DNA from: Neoarius graeffei
Lineage: Eukaryota > Chordata > Actinopteri > Siluriformes > Ariidae
Direction: 5' to 3'
Length of the DNA: 64,000 bases
NCBI RefSeq assembly: GCF_027579695.1
Contig: NC_083577.1
Location: forward strand, 92,255,516 to 92,319,515
Below are positions 1 to 10,808 of the stretch, in pieces. Numbering within the stretch: the first letter of the stretch is position 1; each line of letters opens with the position of its first letter. Both the position numbers and the translations under genes were made by a program. The notes beneath the pieces are model-generated. The model did no database searches. It saw nothing but the letters and a program-made list of their open reading frames with translations, and was not told the DNA's origin.

Positions 1-372
1 CCTTTATTTGTCACATGCACACTTCAAGCACAGTGAGATTCGTCCTCTGCATTTAACCCATCTGAAGCAGTGAACACACACACACACACACACACACACC
101 CAGAGCAGTGGGCAGCCACACCAGAGCGCCCGGGGAGCAGTCAGGGGTTCGGTACCTCGCTCAAGGGCACCTCAGCCCAAGGCCGCCCCACGTTAACCTA
201 ACCTGCATGTCTTTGGACTGTGGGGGAAACCGGAGCACCCGGAGGAAACCCACGCGGACACGGGGAGAACATGCAAACTCTGCACAGAAAGGCCCTCGCC
301 GGCCACGGGGCTCGAACCCAGACCTTCTTGCTGTGAGGCGACAGCGCTAACCACTACACCACCGTGCCGCCC
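1..372 (-). mobile_element. tRNA-derived SINE, tail type B, cut by window start
   Basis: Read on the minus strand it starts with a tRNA-like head: an A-box-like GTGGTGTAGTGGTTAGCGCT and a B-box GGTTCGAGCCCC typical of RNA polymerase III internal promoters. It then runs through a conserved body (TTTGCATGTTCTCCCCGTGT) and a distinct 3' part containing GAGCGAGGTACCGAACCCC and an internal (GT)n run (plus-strand CA at about 75-100). The 3' end reads towards AATAAAGG at base 1. The same arrangement is seen at 16664-16989. It has no coding capacity; the ORFs across it are SINE sequence read through. Confidence 0.85.
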
Positions 373-594
373 AGTTGGCAACGTTCCTTAATGTAAAACT
401 GCAAAGAATTGGGGGTTCATATCATCTATGGTCCATAAGATCATTAAAAGATTCAGAGAATCTGTTGAAATCTCTGTATGCAAGAGACAAGGCTGAAAAC
501 TGACACTGGATGTAGGCCTGTCACAATAACAAATTTTGTTGGACGATATATTGTCTCAGAAATTATTGCGATAAACGATATTATTGCACTTATA

Positions 595-633
<39 letters not shown>

Positions 634-983
634 AAAATTGCACTTTAAAAGTAAATATTAACTTGGCACAGGGTAATAAAGACATTCTTTTCTTCACAGA
701 CAACATGCTGCCAATCCAGTTTCTCAAAGATTAACACCCAGATAAACAAAATGTGCAAAGTGACAACGTACTGCCAGCTGTCATTTGGATAAAAATAACA
801 ACAATTAGAATGAGATAACATGTAGGCAAGGGCGTAGGTTTGGTATTAACACTGGTGGGGACAAAAACCCAATGCCAACTTCAGGTCAACATTAGAGGGT
901 CACAATATTTTGCTCCGTTGAGTATCCATCATCTCTCCAAAGTCCAGACTTTTAAAATCCAAAGTTCAGAATTGTAGTAATTC

Positions 984-1020
<37 letters not shown>

Positions 1021-1688
1021 TGCAATTCCTTTGATTAATTGCAAATCTTGCATGTGATGATGAACTCATTCTACCAATTTGTAAATGTGTTTTACAAGCG
1101 AATAGCGCACTGACTGTCAGGAGGGTGTATGTTCCTTTCCCTCATAAATGGAAATAAAACCCATCCGGAGCCTTAAACACTGCGTTCCATGAGGCTGCAG
1201 TATGGAATCAATTTTGTGCCAAAATGTTCATACAATACTTTTGAAATATCAAACAAAAACAACAAATCAAAATACAAAAAAAAAAAAGTCTATGTTTTTA
1301 GACTGCCAAACAAATTATTCGTGTAATCGTGCAAAATATCAGTCTATTACTCTTCAGAAACCTTTTATTTTTGTTCCGCATCTTTCTCAGTTTTGTTTGC
1401 CGTAATTTATTGTGGTTGCGATTCCAGCTTTCTCGTTTGCGCTCCCGGACTTTTTGCTTGCAGTTTTGGCACAAACTTCCCGTGTGGGTGGGCTGTCCAG
1501 GAAAGCATTCCCATTGGCTAACTTGTGTTTGACTGACAGCTGCGCTCAGCCATTCCCCCAGAAGCTGTTGCGGCCATTTCCTACTCGTATTCTGGCGGAC
1601 TGTTTGACGAGTGACCGATCCATTGACGGTAAACAAGGATGGAGTGGACTTCAGTGGCGACTATGATACTGAATTAATTCAGCAAAGT

Positions 1689-1869
1689 GTAAGTGCGGGA
1701 CAGATGTGCTGTATGTGTTGCAGTAGTGCACATTATGCAGGTGTGTTTAACGTTAGCAAGACAGCTATTATACTGGGTAGTGGAGCTAAGGCTAACATTT
1801 GACTTGCCATGAAACACCTGCATAATGTGCACTACTGCAACACATACAGCACATCTGTCCCGCACTTAC
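1689..1869. repeat. Perfect 56-bp inverted repeat inside the hAT
   Basis: Bases 1689-1744 and 1814-1869 are exact reverse complements, separated by a 69-bp loop. The left arm opens GTAAGTGCGGG, which would also read as a splice donor after the GC-rich segment at 1410-1688. The repeat would fold into a long hairpin in RNA or single-stranded DNA. Confidence 0.9.
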
Positions 1870-1953
1870 CTTTCGCCCGTAGTCAGCTGGGATAGGCTCC
1901 AGCTCGCCTGCAACCCTGTAGAACAGGATAAAGCGAATACAGATAATGAAATG
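1870..1953 (+). mobile_element. SINE type A, 3' fragment
   Basis: Matches the last ~85 bp of the full type A copies (TTTCGCCCGTAGTCAGCTGG through the ATAATGAAATGAG tail). It begins directly at the outer end of the hairpin arm, so the join is either a 5'-truncated insertion or part of the rearrangement that made the hairpin. Confidence 0.8.
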
Positions 1954-2062
1954 AGAATTTCATTTACCGTATGATAAATCGGTATATCAAATATCACAAC
2001 AGGCCTAACTGGATGCCTGTGATCTTCAGGTCCTCAGGAGACACTGCATTAAAAGCAGACAC

Positions 2063-3310
2063 GTGTCTGTAATGGAAATCACTGTATGGGCTCAGGAACA
2101 CTTCAGAAAACCATCGTCTGTGAAAACACTCCATTACTCCATCCACAAACGCAAGTTAAAACCAGATATAAACAATATCCAGAAACCCGGGTGGCACGGT
2201 GGTGTAGTGGTTAGCGCTGTCGCCTCACAGCAAGAAGGTCCGGGTTCGAGCCCCGTGGCCGGCGAGGGCCTTTCTGTGTGGAGTTTGCATGTTCTCCCCG
2301 TGTCCGCGTGGGTTTCCTCCGGGTGCTCCGGTTTCCCCCACAGTCCAAAGACATGCAGGTTAGGTTAACTGGTGACTCTAAATTGAGCGTAGGTGTGAAT
2401 GTGAGTGTGAATGGTTGTCTGTGTCTATGTGTCAGCCCTGTGATGACCTGGCGACTTGTCCAGGGTGAACCCCGCCTTTCGCCCGTAGTCAGCTGGGATA
2501 GGATCCAGCTCGCCTGCAACCCTGTAGAACAGGATAAAGCGGCTACAGATAATGAGATGAGCTCCAGAAACACCGCCCCCTTCTCTGAGGCCGAGCTCTT
2601 TCATGAGGGACTGAGGCGAAGTGGAAAACTGTCCCGAGGTCTGACGAATCAAAAGTAGAAATTCTTTTTAGAAATCATGGACACCACGTCCTCCAGGCTA
2701 AAGAGGAGAGGGACCATCCGGCTTGTTATCAGTTCACGGCCCAAAGCCAGCATCTGTGATGGTATGAGGGGGCGTTAGTGCACATGACATGGGTAGCTTG
2801 TACATCTGGGAAGGCGTCATTAATGCTGAATGATATAAACATGTTTCAGAGCAATATGCTGCCATCCAGACTAAATCTTTTTCAGGGAAGGCCTTCCTTC
2901 TTTCAGCAAGACAACGCCAACCGCAAAACTGCATGGCTCCGTAGTAAAAGAGTCCGGGTGCTAAACTGGCCTGCTGCAGTCCAGACCTGTCTCCCATTTA
3001 AGATATTTGGTGCATTATGAAGCGCAAAATATGACAAAGGAGACGCCGAACTGTTGATCAGCTGAAATTGTATATCAGGCAAGAATGGGGCAACATTTCT
3101 CTTTCAAAACTACAGCAGCTGGTCTCCTCAGTTCCCAAACGTTTACAGAGTGTTGATAAAAGTAGAGGTGATGCAACACAGCGGTAAACACGCCCCTGTC
3201 CCAACTTTTCTGAAACGTGTTGCTGACATCAAATTCAAAATGAGGAGAAATTTTTCAAAAAACAATAAAAATTTCCCAATTACAACACATGATATGTTGT
3301 CTTTGTACTA
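2063..3310 (+). pseudogene. Decayed Tc1-like transposase gene, split by a SINE
   Basis: Pieces of a Tc1/mariner-type DDE transposase can be read: MLPSRLNLFQGRPSFFQQDN at about 2860-2920 carries the second catalytic Asp (QQDN), followed by a damaged NWPA/CLPFKI block where intact relatives have the catalytic Glu region. Upstream, 2063-2186 and 2563-2700 carry the helix-turn-helix and linker part. Frameshifts and stops are frequent. The SINE at 2187-2562 sits inside it, and the transposon reads continuously across the insertion site once the duplicated TCCAGAAAC is removed. It cannot code for an active enzyme. Confidence 0.75.
2187..2562 (+). mobile_element. SINE type A, full length
   Basis: tRNA-like head (A-box-like at about 2199, B-box GGTTCGAGCCCC at 2243), conserved body, and a type A 3' half (GTTAACTGGTGACTCTAAAT ... 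TTTCGCCCGTAGTCAGCTGG) ending in AATGAGATGAG. Direct repeats TCCAGAAAC at 2178-2186 and 2563-2571 are the target-site duplication. Confidence 0.92.
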
Positions 3311-3349
3311 TTTTCAATGAAATCTAGAGTTTCCATGATTTGCGCACTA

Positions 3350-3975
3350 GGGCGCATCAGTTGCCCTTTCAACTTTCATAAAATCTGATGCGTTTTTGTT
3401 TGGGTGTTCCTTTTCACCAATAAAGACATCCTGTAAAATTTTTTGACCATATTCAAAAGTCTAACGGTGGCACCATGAGGTTCATTTTTTGCCAAAAAAC
3501 GCTTATTTTATGTTTTCGCGTAAGGTTTGAATCACAATGTTGGACTCCATTTATTGATTTCTTGTGAGCCAGAGATCATGTTAAGAACCTTTGCAAGGGA
3601 TTGAGAAGCATTAATGTGATTCATAATACATTTGTATTGTTTAAAAGTAGTTGAACAATGATTCAATGAACAGCTAAAACTCAAACTGTGCTTGATAATA
3701 TATTTAGAATATGGACTAAAAATGTGGATCTAAGATATTTGGTATACTCTATAAGGTGCCATAATGTTTCATGAAAAGTGATTGAAATTTTGTCATAAAA
3801 GTCATAAAATAGCAGCTTTTTCCATAACTTTGAGCTCCTGGTGCCACCAGTAAACTTTTGAATTTTGTCAAAATATTTCACCCAGTGTGTTTTCTTACCA
3901 AAAGGAACATAAAAACAAAAATGCATCATGATCGGAGGAACTTTTCATTTTTAGGGGGCAGCTGACCAGCTTTTC
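3350..3975. mobile_element. Foldback DNA element (MITE-like)
   Basis: The left side (3350-3480) and right side (3835-3975) are diverged reverse complements. Landmarks are GATGCGTTTTTGTTTGGGTG against TTTTGTTTTTATG read from the right, and AACGGTGGCACCA against ACTGGTGGCACCA. The interior is AT-rich without coding. Superfamily cannot be set because no target duplication is clear. Confidence 0.65.
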
Positions 3976-4223
3976 CCCACTGCAGCTGCCTCATCAATAA
4001 GGTCCGAGACCCCACTCTAATCTCTAAACTCACGCCTTCAATCTGTGACATTAAAGCACGTCGTCTCTGAGCTGTGGTTTACACATTTCATGGTCTTCTT
4101 CATTCTGTGATCTTTTATTGCACATTCCGGATCATACTGCACAGCTTGGACTTCAAAATAACTCACACACAGACTCCTTAAACATGCCCACTTTTCAAAT
4201 TTTTATATTCTTCTCATTTTTTA

Positions 4224-6947
4224 TTAGGGCCCGAGCCCTATAGGGCGAAGGCCCTATTGTTCTTGTAAGAGTTCACTATTATTATTCTTCTTTATTTTTC
4301 TCCGCTGTTGGGCCATTTTCGGGGCGCTTGCCATGGGCGAAAACGCGCGAAATTTGGCGCCACTTCCGAGAATTGCCACCGCTACTCAGAACCAAAAGCC
4401 CACACTTGGCCGGGGCTCAGGGCCTCTATAGCGCCCCCTAAGTCGCTGTGATTTTGGCATCCCGCATTAAGGTGCCTGGTTGCCATTTAGTTTGTAGTAG
4501 TGGCATGCCATTTGGTATGCATATGTATCTCACTAAGCCGGACAAAAATGTAATGCCAATGCATTAGCCACGCCCAACAGGAAGTGAGGTAATTTCACTT
4601 TTGTGTGAAATGCATGGCCACGAAGATGGCGCAACTCCTCCTAGACCGTTCATAGGAATGTCACCAAAATTGATACACATCATCTACAGACATGGCTGAC
4701 AAAAGTTACTAAATACGTTTCACGTAGGATAAACCGTTCAGAAGTTATACGTCAATCAATTTTCACTTCAAAATTTTACATGCTAAAAAATTCATAACAA
4801 ATCTTCTAATTGCTCAACACTGCTCATACTTCACACGCTAATCACTCATTGGGCTTCTGACATGTTACCCAATTTCTGTGATATTTCGCCACTGGGGGCG
4901 CTATTTTTGGGCAAAAAATCCAATCTTTCCTCAAATTTGGTCAAACTTCACGGCCAGCCTCTTACTACCTCCCATGTCATGTATACCACATTTTGGGAAT
5001 TTTCGTCCATGGGGGGCGCTGTTTTTGGCCGACGCAATTTCTCCAAAACGGGTTTTTGGTCAATAATTCCATAATGCTTTTCCTTCACACCACTACCTTG
5101 TGATAGTGCGTTGCTGTTGTGGACCCTTATTTTTCCATCTCATAATCACTCATGTACAGCATAGCGCCACCTACTGACATGGGAAAAACCAAAAAATTTA
5201 TTCTTCAAAAATCTATATCTCATCTTCTGTTTACTCAATTGTCATCAAACTTCATACACAAACTCTTCATAGCTCACCTGACATGTACGCCAAATTTTGT
5301 GCACTTTCGCCCCTGGGGGTGCTGGTTATGGCAGAAATGATATTGCAGCTTCTGATTTGTCAAACTTGGCAAGCAAACTCTTTACAAGACCCTTTTTGGG
5401 GCGCTTGCCATGGTCGACATCGCACGAAATTTGGCTCCTTTTTCTTAGACTCCCACCGCTACTGAGAACCAGAAGCCCAGATCCAGGCGGGCCTCAGGGC
5501 CTCTTTAGCGCCCCCTAACTCATTGTGATTTTGGCCTCCCGCATTAAGGTGCCTGGTTGCCATGTAGTTTGTAGTAGTGGCATGCCATTTGGTACGCATA
5601 TGTATCTCACTCAGCCGGACAAAAATGTAATGCCTATGCATTAGCCACGCCCTACAGGAAGTGAGGTAATTTCACTTTTGTGCGAAATGCATGGCCACGA
5701 AGACGGCGCAACTCCTCCTAGACCGTTCATAGGAATGTCACCAAAATTGATACACATCATCTACAGACACGGCTGACAAAAGTTCCTAAATACGTTTCAC
5801 GTAGAATAAACCGTTCAGAAGTTATACGTCAATCAATTTTCAATGCAAAATTTTACATGCTTAAAAATTCATAACATATCTTCAAATTGCTCAAAACTGC
5901 TCATACTTCACACGCAAATCACTCATTGGGCATCTGACATGTTACCCAATTTCTGTGATTTTTCGCCACTGGGGGCGCTATTTTTGGGCAAAAAATCCAA
6001 TCTTTCCTCAAATTTGGTCAAACTTCACGGCCACCCTCTTACTACCTCCCATGTCATGGACACCACATTTTGGGAATTTTCGTCCATGGGGGGCGCTGTT
6101 TTTGGCCAACGCAATTGCTCCGAAACAGGTTTTTGGTAAATAATTCCATAACGCTTCTCCTTCACACCACTACCTTGTGATAGTACGTTGCTGTTGTAGA
6201 CACTTATTTTTCCAACTCATAATCGCTCATGTGCAGCATAGCGCCACCTACTGACATGGGAGAAACCAAAAAATTTATTCTTCAAAAATCAATATCTCAT
6301 CTTCTATTTTCTCAATCTTGATCAAACTTGATACGCACACTCTTAACAGGTCACCTGACATATGTGCCAAATTTTGTGAACTTTTGCCACTGGGGGCGCT
6401 GTTTTCAGGCAACAATTTATATCTCGGCTTCTGATTGGTCAAACTTGATCAAACTTTACAAAACAACTCTTCATAGGTCCCTTGACATGTATACCAAATT
6501 TGGTGAACTTTCACCACTGGGGGCGCTCATTGCGCTGTAGCAGTTGCAGGAGAGGTGTTTACAATCATGAGGCACCAGGAGTATGTTGTTTTGGTTGCCT
6601 TAAACACACATGACTTGTGGGGAATGGGTAGGCAGTCGGGAGCAAGTGTTGTAGCGTTACATACAGACTAATAGATGTCTAACAGAAGACAATCCTATGT
6701 AGCTATAGCTTGGTGACTGATGAGGTAAATACATTAATTTGGTTGGGAAGCCATGGCATAAAATGTTCTGTCCATGACAACATCTCAGCGCACCGTGTAC
6801 TCTGTGTCCAATTCTGTGCTTTGTCACCATTGTGGGAGTAATGTCTCTTGCCAAAGAAGCTGTGGAAGGTATTTCGCGGGGACGCATGCCCCCGCCCCCC
6901 TTGGCCGCTGGCGCGAGGGCCCGTCGAGGCCGCTTGCGGCTTTAATT
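4224..6947. mobile_element. Fish interspersed element with GGGCCCGAGCC / AGGGCCCGTC ends
   Basis: The left end TAGGGCCCGAGCCCTATAGG and the right end (GCGAGGGCCCGTCGAGGCCG then CTTGCGGCTTTAATT) form a short, diverged inverted pair. Between them lie two ~1.08-kb near-identical tandem units and a shorter third partial unit rich in the phrase CACTGGGGGCGCT. Short ORFs across it are not conserved between the units, so I treat it as non-coding. I recognise the repeat style from fish genomes but cannot name the family. Confidence 0.6.
4313..6466 (+). repeat. 1,077-bp direct tandem duplication
   Basis: Unit 1 (about 4313-5389) and unit 2 (about 5390-6466) start with GGGGCGCTTGCCATGG and stay aligned. 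For example, CATGTTACCCAATTTCTGTG is at 4861 and again at 5938, an offset of exactly 1,077. Divergence is a few percent plus a few small indels. Within each unit the motif CCACTGGGGGCGCT recurs every 100-150 bp, so there is a shorter ancestral periodicity. Confidence 0.85.
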
Positions 6948-7563
6948 CTATTTACGATGTTACTACTTTTGCCTTTTTTAAATTCTTCAATCTTAACTGT
7001 TCAAGCACCAACCACCAAAACAGATTCCCTGGACGTGAGAATGGACTCGGCAATAAACTCGGTTCTGATTTGCTGAACTCGGGGTTGATTAGACCTTCGG
7101 AATTCTGAGCTGGCAGGGTGTTTTCTTTGCTCTGCCCTCGTCAGAGATTCCAGGAATGTAATAACAGAATCCTCCAGTAAATGAAGGTCTATACAGAGAG
7201 CTCTGACGAGGGACACGAGCTTCCACACTGCGCACTCTCAGTTTCAGAATCAGCTCGTGCAGCGCATGGAGGAGGGTTTTATGGATTTGGACATCCTTCT
7301 ATAGTGCAAGATGATACAAAGGTTGATTTTTTTTTTTGCACCAAGTTATTTATTTGCCTCATTACCAGTGTCGGCTAAAGAAGAGATTTTAACCAACACT
7401 TAAAACAGCGACGTCCAGAATCAGATTTTGGTTCAAACACAGTCTGAAAAAAAGTGATATCTTTTTTTTTTTAAATAAATGTAATAGTGGAAGCCCTGAT
7501 CACCATAATGTTTTTGGAGTGGTGAACTGAAAGTGTAGGACAGGTGGTTTCCAGACGTTAGGG
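6948..7563. other. Unassigned spacer
   Basis: Unique-looking sequence with two short T runs (about 7328-7338 and 7460-7472). I see no gene, splice pair or repeat boundary in it. Confidence 0.5.
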
Positions 7564-7820
7564 CAGGGGTGTCAAACCTGATCCATAAAGGGCCTTGTGG
7601 CTGCAGGTTTTCATTCCAGCCATGCAGCAGCACACCTGACTTGGCTCATTCAATCAACTGAACTGTCTTCACACAGTCAAATACTTGCAGCCACACCCAC
7701 CCTTGATTAAAGGGTGGGTGTGTCAGTTGATTGAATAAGCCAAATCAGGTGTGCTGCTGCATGGCTGGAATGAAAACCTGCAGCCACACGGCCCTTTATG
7801 GATCAGGTTTGACACCCCTA
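7564..7820. mobile_element. 257-bp palindromic hAT-type MITE
   Basis: The two halves are near-perfect reverse complements, with ends beginning CAGGGGTGTC / TAGGGGTGTC. The 8-bp direct repeat CGTTAGGG flanks it at 7556-7563 and 7821-7828. The CAGGGGTG-type end plus an 8-bp duplication fits hAT. The element is almost all inverted repeat and would fold into one long hairpin. Confidence 0.92.
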
Positions 7821-8050
7821 CGTTAGGGCTTTGGTTTGCAGAGAAATTACATTTTGGAACGTCGCAAAGGGCGAGTCTTTGGGTTGCGAAAAAGGACAAA
7901 AATTGTTGTCCAGTGCCACTGTGATGATGGAGAATCCTCCTTCATACACGCCCACAACGCTCAGTGTGAAACGCCGTGCGGCTCAGGTGAGGGAGGGGCT
8001 TGTCGGAGGGTCTACGGGTAGGTACAGCGTGATGTTTGGAGTCCAGCGTG

Positions 8051-8052
<2 letters not shown>

Positions 8053-8082
<30 letters not shown>
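8053..8082 (+). repeat. (GT)n microsatellite
   Basis: About 15 perfect GT units directly upstream of the CpG-rich segment. Confidence 0.95.
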
Positions 8083-8087
<5 letters not shown>

Positions 8088-8249
8088 TCTCTTCTCAGAA
8101 CTATCACTAAAGTTACATCCATGTTTATATTTATAGGTACAGGCTTTGAGTCACATGACCACACCCTCTCAGGTACTTTCCATATGTATAAAGTTATTTA
8201 TGAGCCTCTTACACACCCACTAATGTCAATGAACCCTCCCCCTCTTCCC

Positions 8250-8915
8250 TGCGGGTCACGTGACCGGACCCACGCCTGAGATCCATCCTAATGCAGTGTG
8301 TAAAATGGTGCAATGCGGTTGCCATGGAGACCTGTGCCAGTGCAGCAGCTCTTACTTGTCGTTGGCGGAGTCCTGGACTGGGCCGTCCTTCTGCTGCTGC
8401 CCCGCCCCGTCGGTCACCGCCCCCTCGGTGCGGGTGCACAGGGCCCGGGCCCATGCCGGGGGGCGGGGCGAGAGCCCCCGCGCGGGGATCCGCCGCTCAT
8501 CGCGGGCCGCTGCTGCGTGCTGCTGCTGCGCATGCGCTCTCGCGAGGTGGACGAACGGACGCTTCAGACTCACGTGAAAGAACTCCTTCAGCACAGGAGA
8601 GCACCGGAAGTGCAACATTTCAATCCCGTCGCTCTACAGGAAGTGGACTCCGTGTGTAACTGTCCCTGGAACCGGATGAAGCCGCGCGGCGGGTCAGTGA
8701 GCGCGAGGTTCCGCTGCTCGCGAGCGCTCTGAGGAGACACCGACACTTCCGAGAACATGCCGACAAAATGCCCCTAGCCCCGCCCACCACTACCCTCTCT
8801 GCGCTCCTACTGGTCCGAGTCGCGACGCAGAAACGCCCCGAGCCTTCTGATTGGTCAGAGCGCCTGTCGCTCCTCCTGCCGCCTCCTGGCAGCGCTGTGT
8901 GGATCCGAGAGTGAG
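8250..8915. promoter_or_regulatory. CpG island, probable host promoter
   Basis: CpG density and GC content jump here against an AT-rich background. Visible elements include a CACGTG E-box at about 8257, GC boxes (GGGGCGGGG near 8462, CCCCGCCC near 8400 and 8777), an inverted CCAAT (ATTGGTCA near 8851) and no TATA box. Possible splice donors point both ways: minus-strand ACAA/GTAAGA at 8356/8355 and plus-strand GAGA/GTGAGT near 8908. A CpG promoter, perhaps bidirectional, is the simplest reading; the genes it serves are not identified. Confidence 0.6.
8356..8454 (-). CDS. Candidate first coding exon of an unrecognised host gene
   Basis: A minus-strand ATG at 8454 lies in a good Kozak setting (G at -3 and +4) inside the CpG island. 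It opens a 33-codon, Gly/Arg/Pro-rich frame that reaches a donor-like GTAAGA in phase 0. A second overlapping frame ending in QKDGPVQDSAND meets the same donor in another phase, so the true frame is undecided. No downstream exon was found between 1 and 8250, so this is tentative. Confidence 0.25.
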
Positions 8916-9117
8916 TGACGGCGTGTTCAGCGCGTGCACGTGCTCAGATCAGGAACTTATTTAATTTAAAAAGGTTGTAAAGATTTAATAAATATCATTT
9001 TAAAAAGAGTAAAAACGGCCTCTGGGATGGTGTGTGTGTGTGTGTGTGTGTGTGTCTACTTTAATAAGTGTATCTCCTGTCTGTAGCCGCAGCGCTCCAA
9101 ACCGAAAGTGACAGGAA

Positions 9118-9797
9118 GATCTCATCATCTCATCTCATCATCTCTCATCTCATCTCACCTCTCATCACATCTCACTCATTTCATCATCTCATCTCACCTC
9201 TCATCTCATCTCATCTCACCTCTCATCTCATCATCTCATCATCTCACCTCTCATCTCACCTCTCATCTCATCATCTCTCATCTCACCTCTCATCTCATTA
9301 TCTCTCATCTCATCTCATCATATCATCTCTCATCTCACCTCTCATCTCATCATCTCTCATCTCATCTCTCATCTCATTATCTCTCATCTCATCTCATCAT
9401 ATCATCTCTCATCTCACCTCTCATCTCATCGTCTCATTTCATCATCTCATCTCACCTCTCATCTCATCATCTCATCTCACCTCTCATCTCATCATCTCAT
9501 CTCATCATCTCATCTCTCATCTCACCTCTCATCTCACCTCTCATCTCATCATCTCATCTCACCTCTCATCTCATCATCTCATCTCATCATCTCACCTCTC
9601 ATCTCACCTCTCATCTCATCATCTCATCTCATCATCTCACCTCTCATCTCACCTCTCATCTCATCATCTCATCTCACCTCTCATCTCATCATCTCATCTC
9701 TCATCTCATCTCTCATCTCACCTCTCATCTCATCATCTCTCATCTCATCATCTCATCCCATCTCATCTCTCATCTCATATCTCATCATCTCATCTCA
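9118..9797. repeat. About 680-bp (TCTCA/TCATC)n array from a SINE tail
   Basis: An interrupted pentamer array with TCTCA, TCATC and ACCTC variants that leads without a break into the 3' end of the SINE at 9798. Other type A SINEs end in only two to five GATGA units, so this tail has expanded more than twentyfold. The Ser/His/Leu-rich 285- and 314-codon ORFs across it are translations of the array and should not be called genes. Confidence 0.92.
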
Positions 9798-9960
9798 TTA
9801 TCTGTAGCCGCTTTATCCTGTTCTACAGGGTCGCAGGCGAGCTGGATCCTATCCCAGCTGACTACGGGCGAAAGGCGGGGTTCACCCTGGACAAGTCACC
9901 AGGTCATCACAGGGCTGACACATAGACACAGACAACCATTCACACTCACATTCACACCTA
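9798..9960 (-). mobile_element. SINE type A, 5'-truncated
   Basis: Minus-strand copy with the usual 3' portion from the ATTATCTGTAGCCGC tail junction back to GTGTGAATGTGAGTGTG. The tRNA-like head is absent and the sequence turns into LTR-like DNA at about 9960. Confidence 0.85.
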
Positions 9961-10320
9961 GAGTTACCATCCAATATCACACTCCATACAGCTGTCTGGT
10001 TTCATCTCTCAGAACCATTCGGACTAATCCCCATGCACCTGTTCCTGATTAGAGCTCAATCACAGCACAGACATTTATATAAGGACTCTGAGTAACACAC
10101 AGACTTTGTGAAAGCCTTGTATTTTGTGTCACTTCTCTGGTTTTCACCCTGTTTGTGTGTTTGGACTGTGAGTATTGTATCCCTCTGACATCCTGTCTGT
10201 GTCTCACTCCACCACTGCCTGGTTTTGTCTCCGTTTTGGATCTGTCTGCTCGCGTGTTTTTAATAAAACTCTTCCTGTGATTACATCCGTCTATCAGCCC
10301 TTACACAACACAAACTGTCA
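9961..10320 (+). mobile_element. Possible solo LTR fragment
   Basis: The stretch resembles the promoter/leader part of fish LTR retrotransposons: CACCTGTTCCTGATTAGAGC, a TATA-like ATTTATATAAGG near 10075, a pyrimidine-rich transcribed part and AATAAAACTC near 10262 as a polyadenylation signal. No target duplication or internal gag/pol is visible, so this rests on layout only. Confidence 0.4.
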
Positions 10321-10422
10321 CCTGTCCAACAAGTGAGTGGACTCATAAAACTGTTTTAACTCATTTTATCTGAAACGGTCATGAATATTTTCTGTAAAAT
10401 GTGTTCGTAAATAATCACACAT

Positions 10423-10797
10423 CTCATCTCATTATCTGTAGCCGCTTTATCCTGTTCTACAGGGTCGCAGGCAAGCTGGAGCCTATCCCAGCTGACTACG
10501 GGTGAAAGGCGGGGTTCACCCTGGACAAGTCGCCAGGCCATCACAGGGCTGACACATAGACACAGACAACCATTCACACTCACATTCACACCTACGCTCA
10601 ATTTAGAGTCACCAGTTAACCTAACCTGCATGTCTTTGGACTGTGGGGGAAACCGGAGCACCCGGAGGAAACCCACGCGGACACGGGGAGAACATGCAAA
10701 CTCCACACAGAAAGGCCCTCGCCGGCCACGGGGCTCGAACCCAAGACCTTCTTGCTGTGAGGCGACAGCGCTAACCACTACACCACCATGCCGCCCT
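10423..10797 (-). mobile_element. SINE type A, full length
   Basis: Complete minus-strand copy from the (CATCT) tail to the CCGCCATGG/CGGCATGGTGG 5' end. The target duplication TAATCACACAT is perfect at 10412-10422 and 10798-10808. Confidence 0.93.
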
Positions 10798-10808
10798 TAA
10801 TCACACAT

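Larger units (their letters stand above)
513..2007. mobile_element. Non-autonomous hAT-like DNA transposon, about 1.5 kb
   Basis: The two ends are imperfect terminal inverted repeats starting TAGGCCTGT. They are flanked by a perfect 8-bp duplication ACTGGATG at 505-512 and 2008-2015, which fits the hAT superfamily. The interior holds (CA)n/(TA)n at about 592-632, (AAT)n at about 978-1020, a GC-richer stretch at 1410-1690 that may be a remnant of the parent element's first exon, a long hairpin (1689-1869) and a SINE 3' fragment. No transposase reading frame is visible. The duplication makes the boundaries secure; the superfamily call rests on duplication length. Confidence 0.85.

Noticed and set aside
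108-350. Repeated ORFs with CSPRVRVGFLRVLRFPPQSK-like peptides across many positions
   Set aside because: All are the same SINE body translated on either strand.
2199-2255. Functional tRNA gene at each A-box/B-box pair
   Set aside because: The boxes belong to SINE heads: no cloverleaf with acceptor pairing can be closed and the sequence continues into the SINE body.
9068-10052. 285- and 314-codon Ser/His/Leu/Ile ORFs
   Set aside because: They read through the expanded SINE tail and the SINE body, with the same frames seen in other SINE copies.
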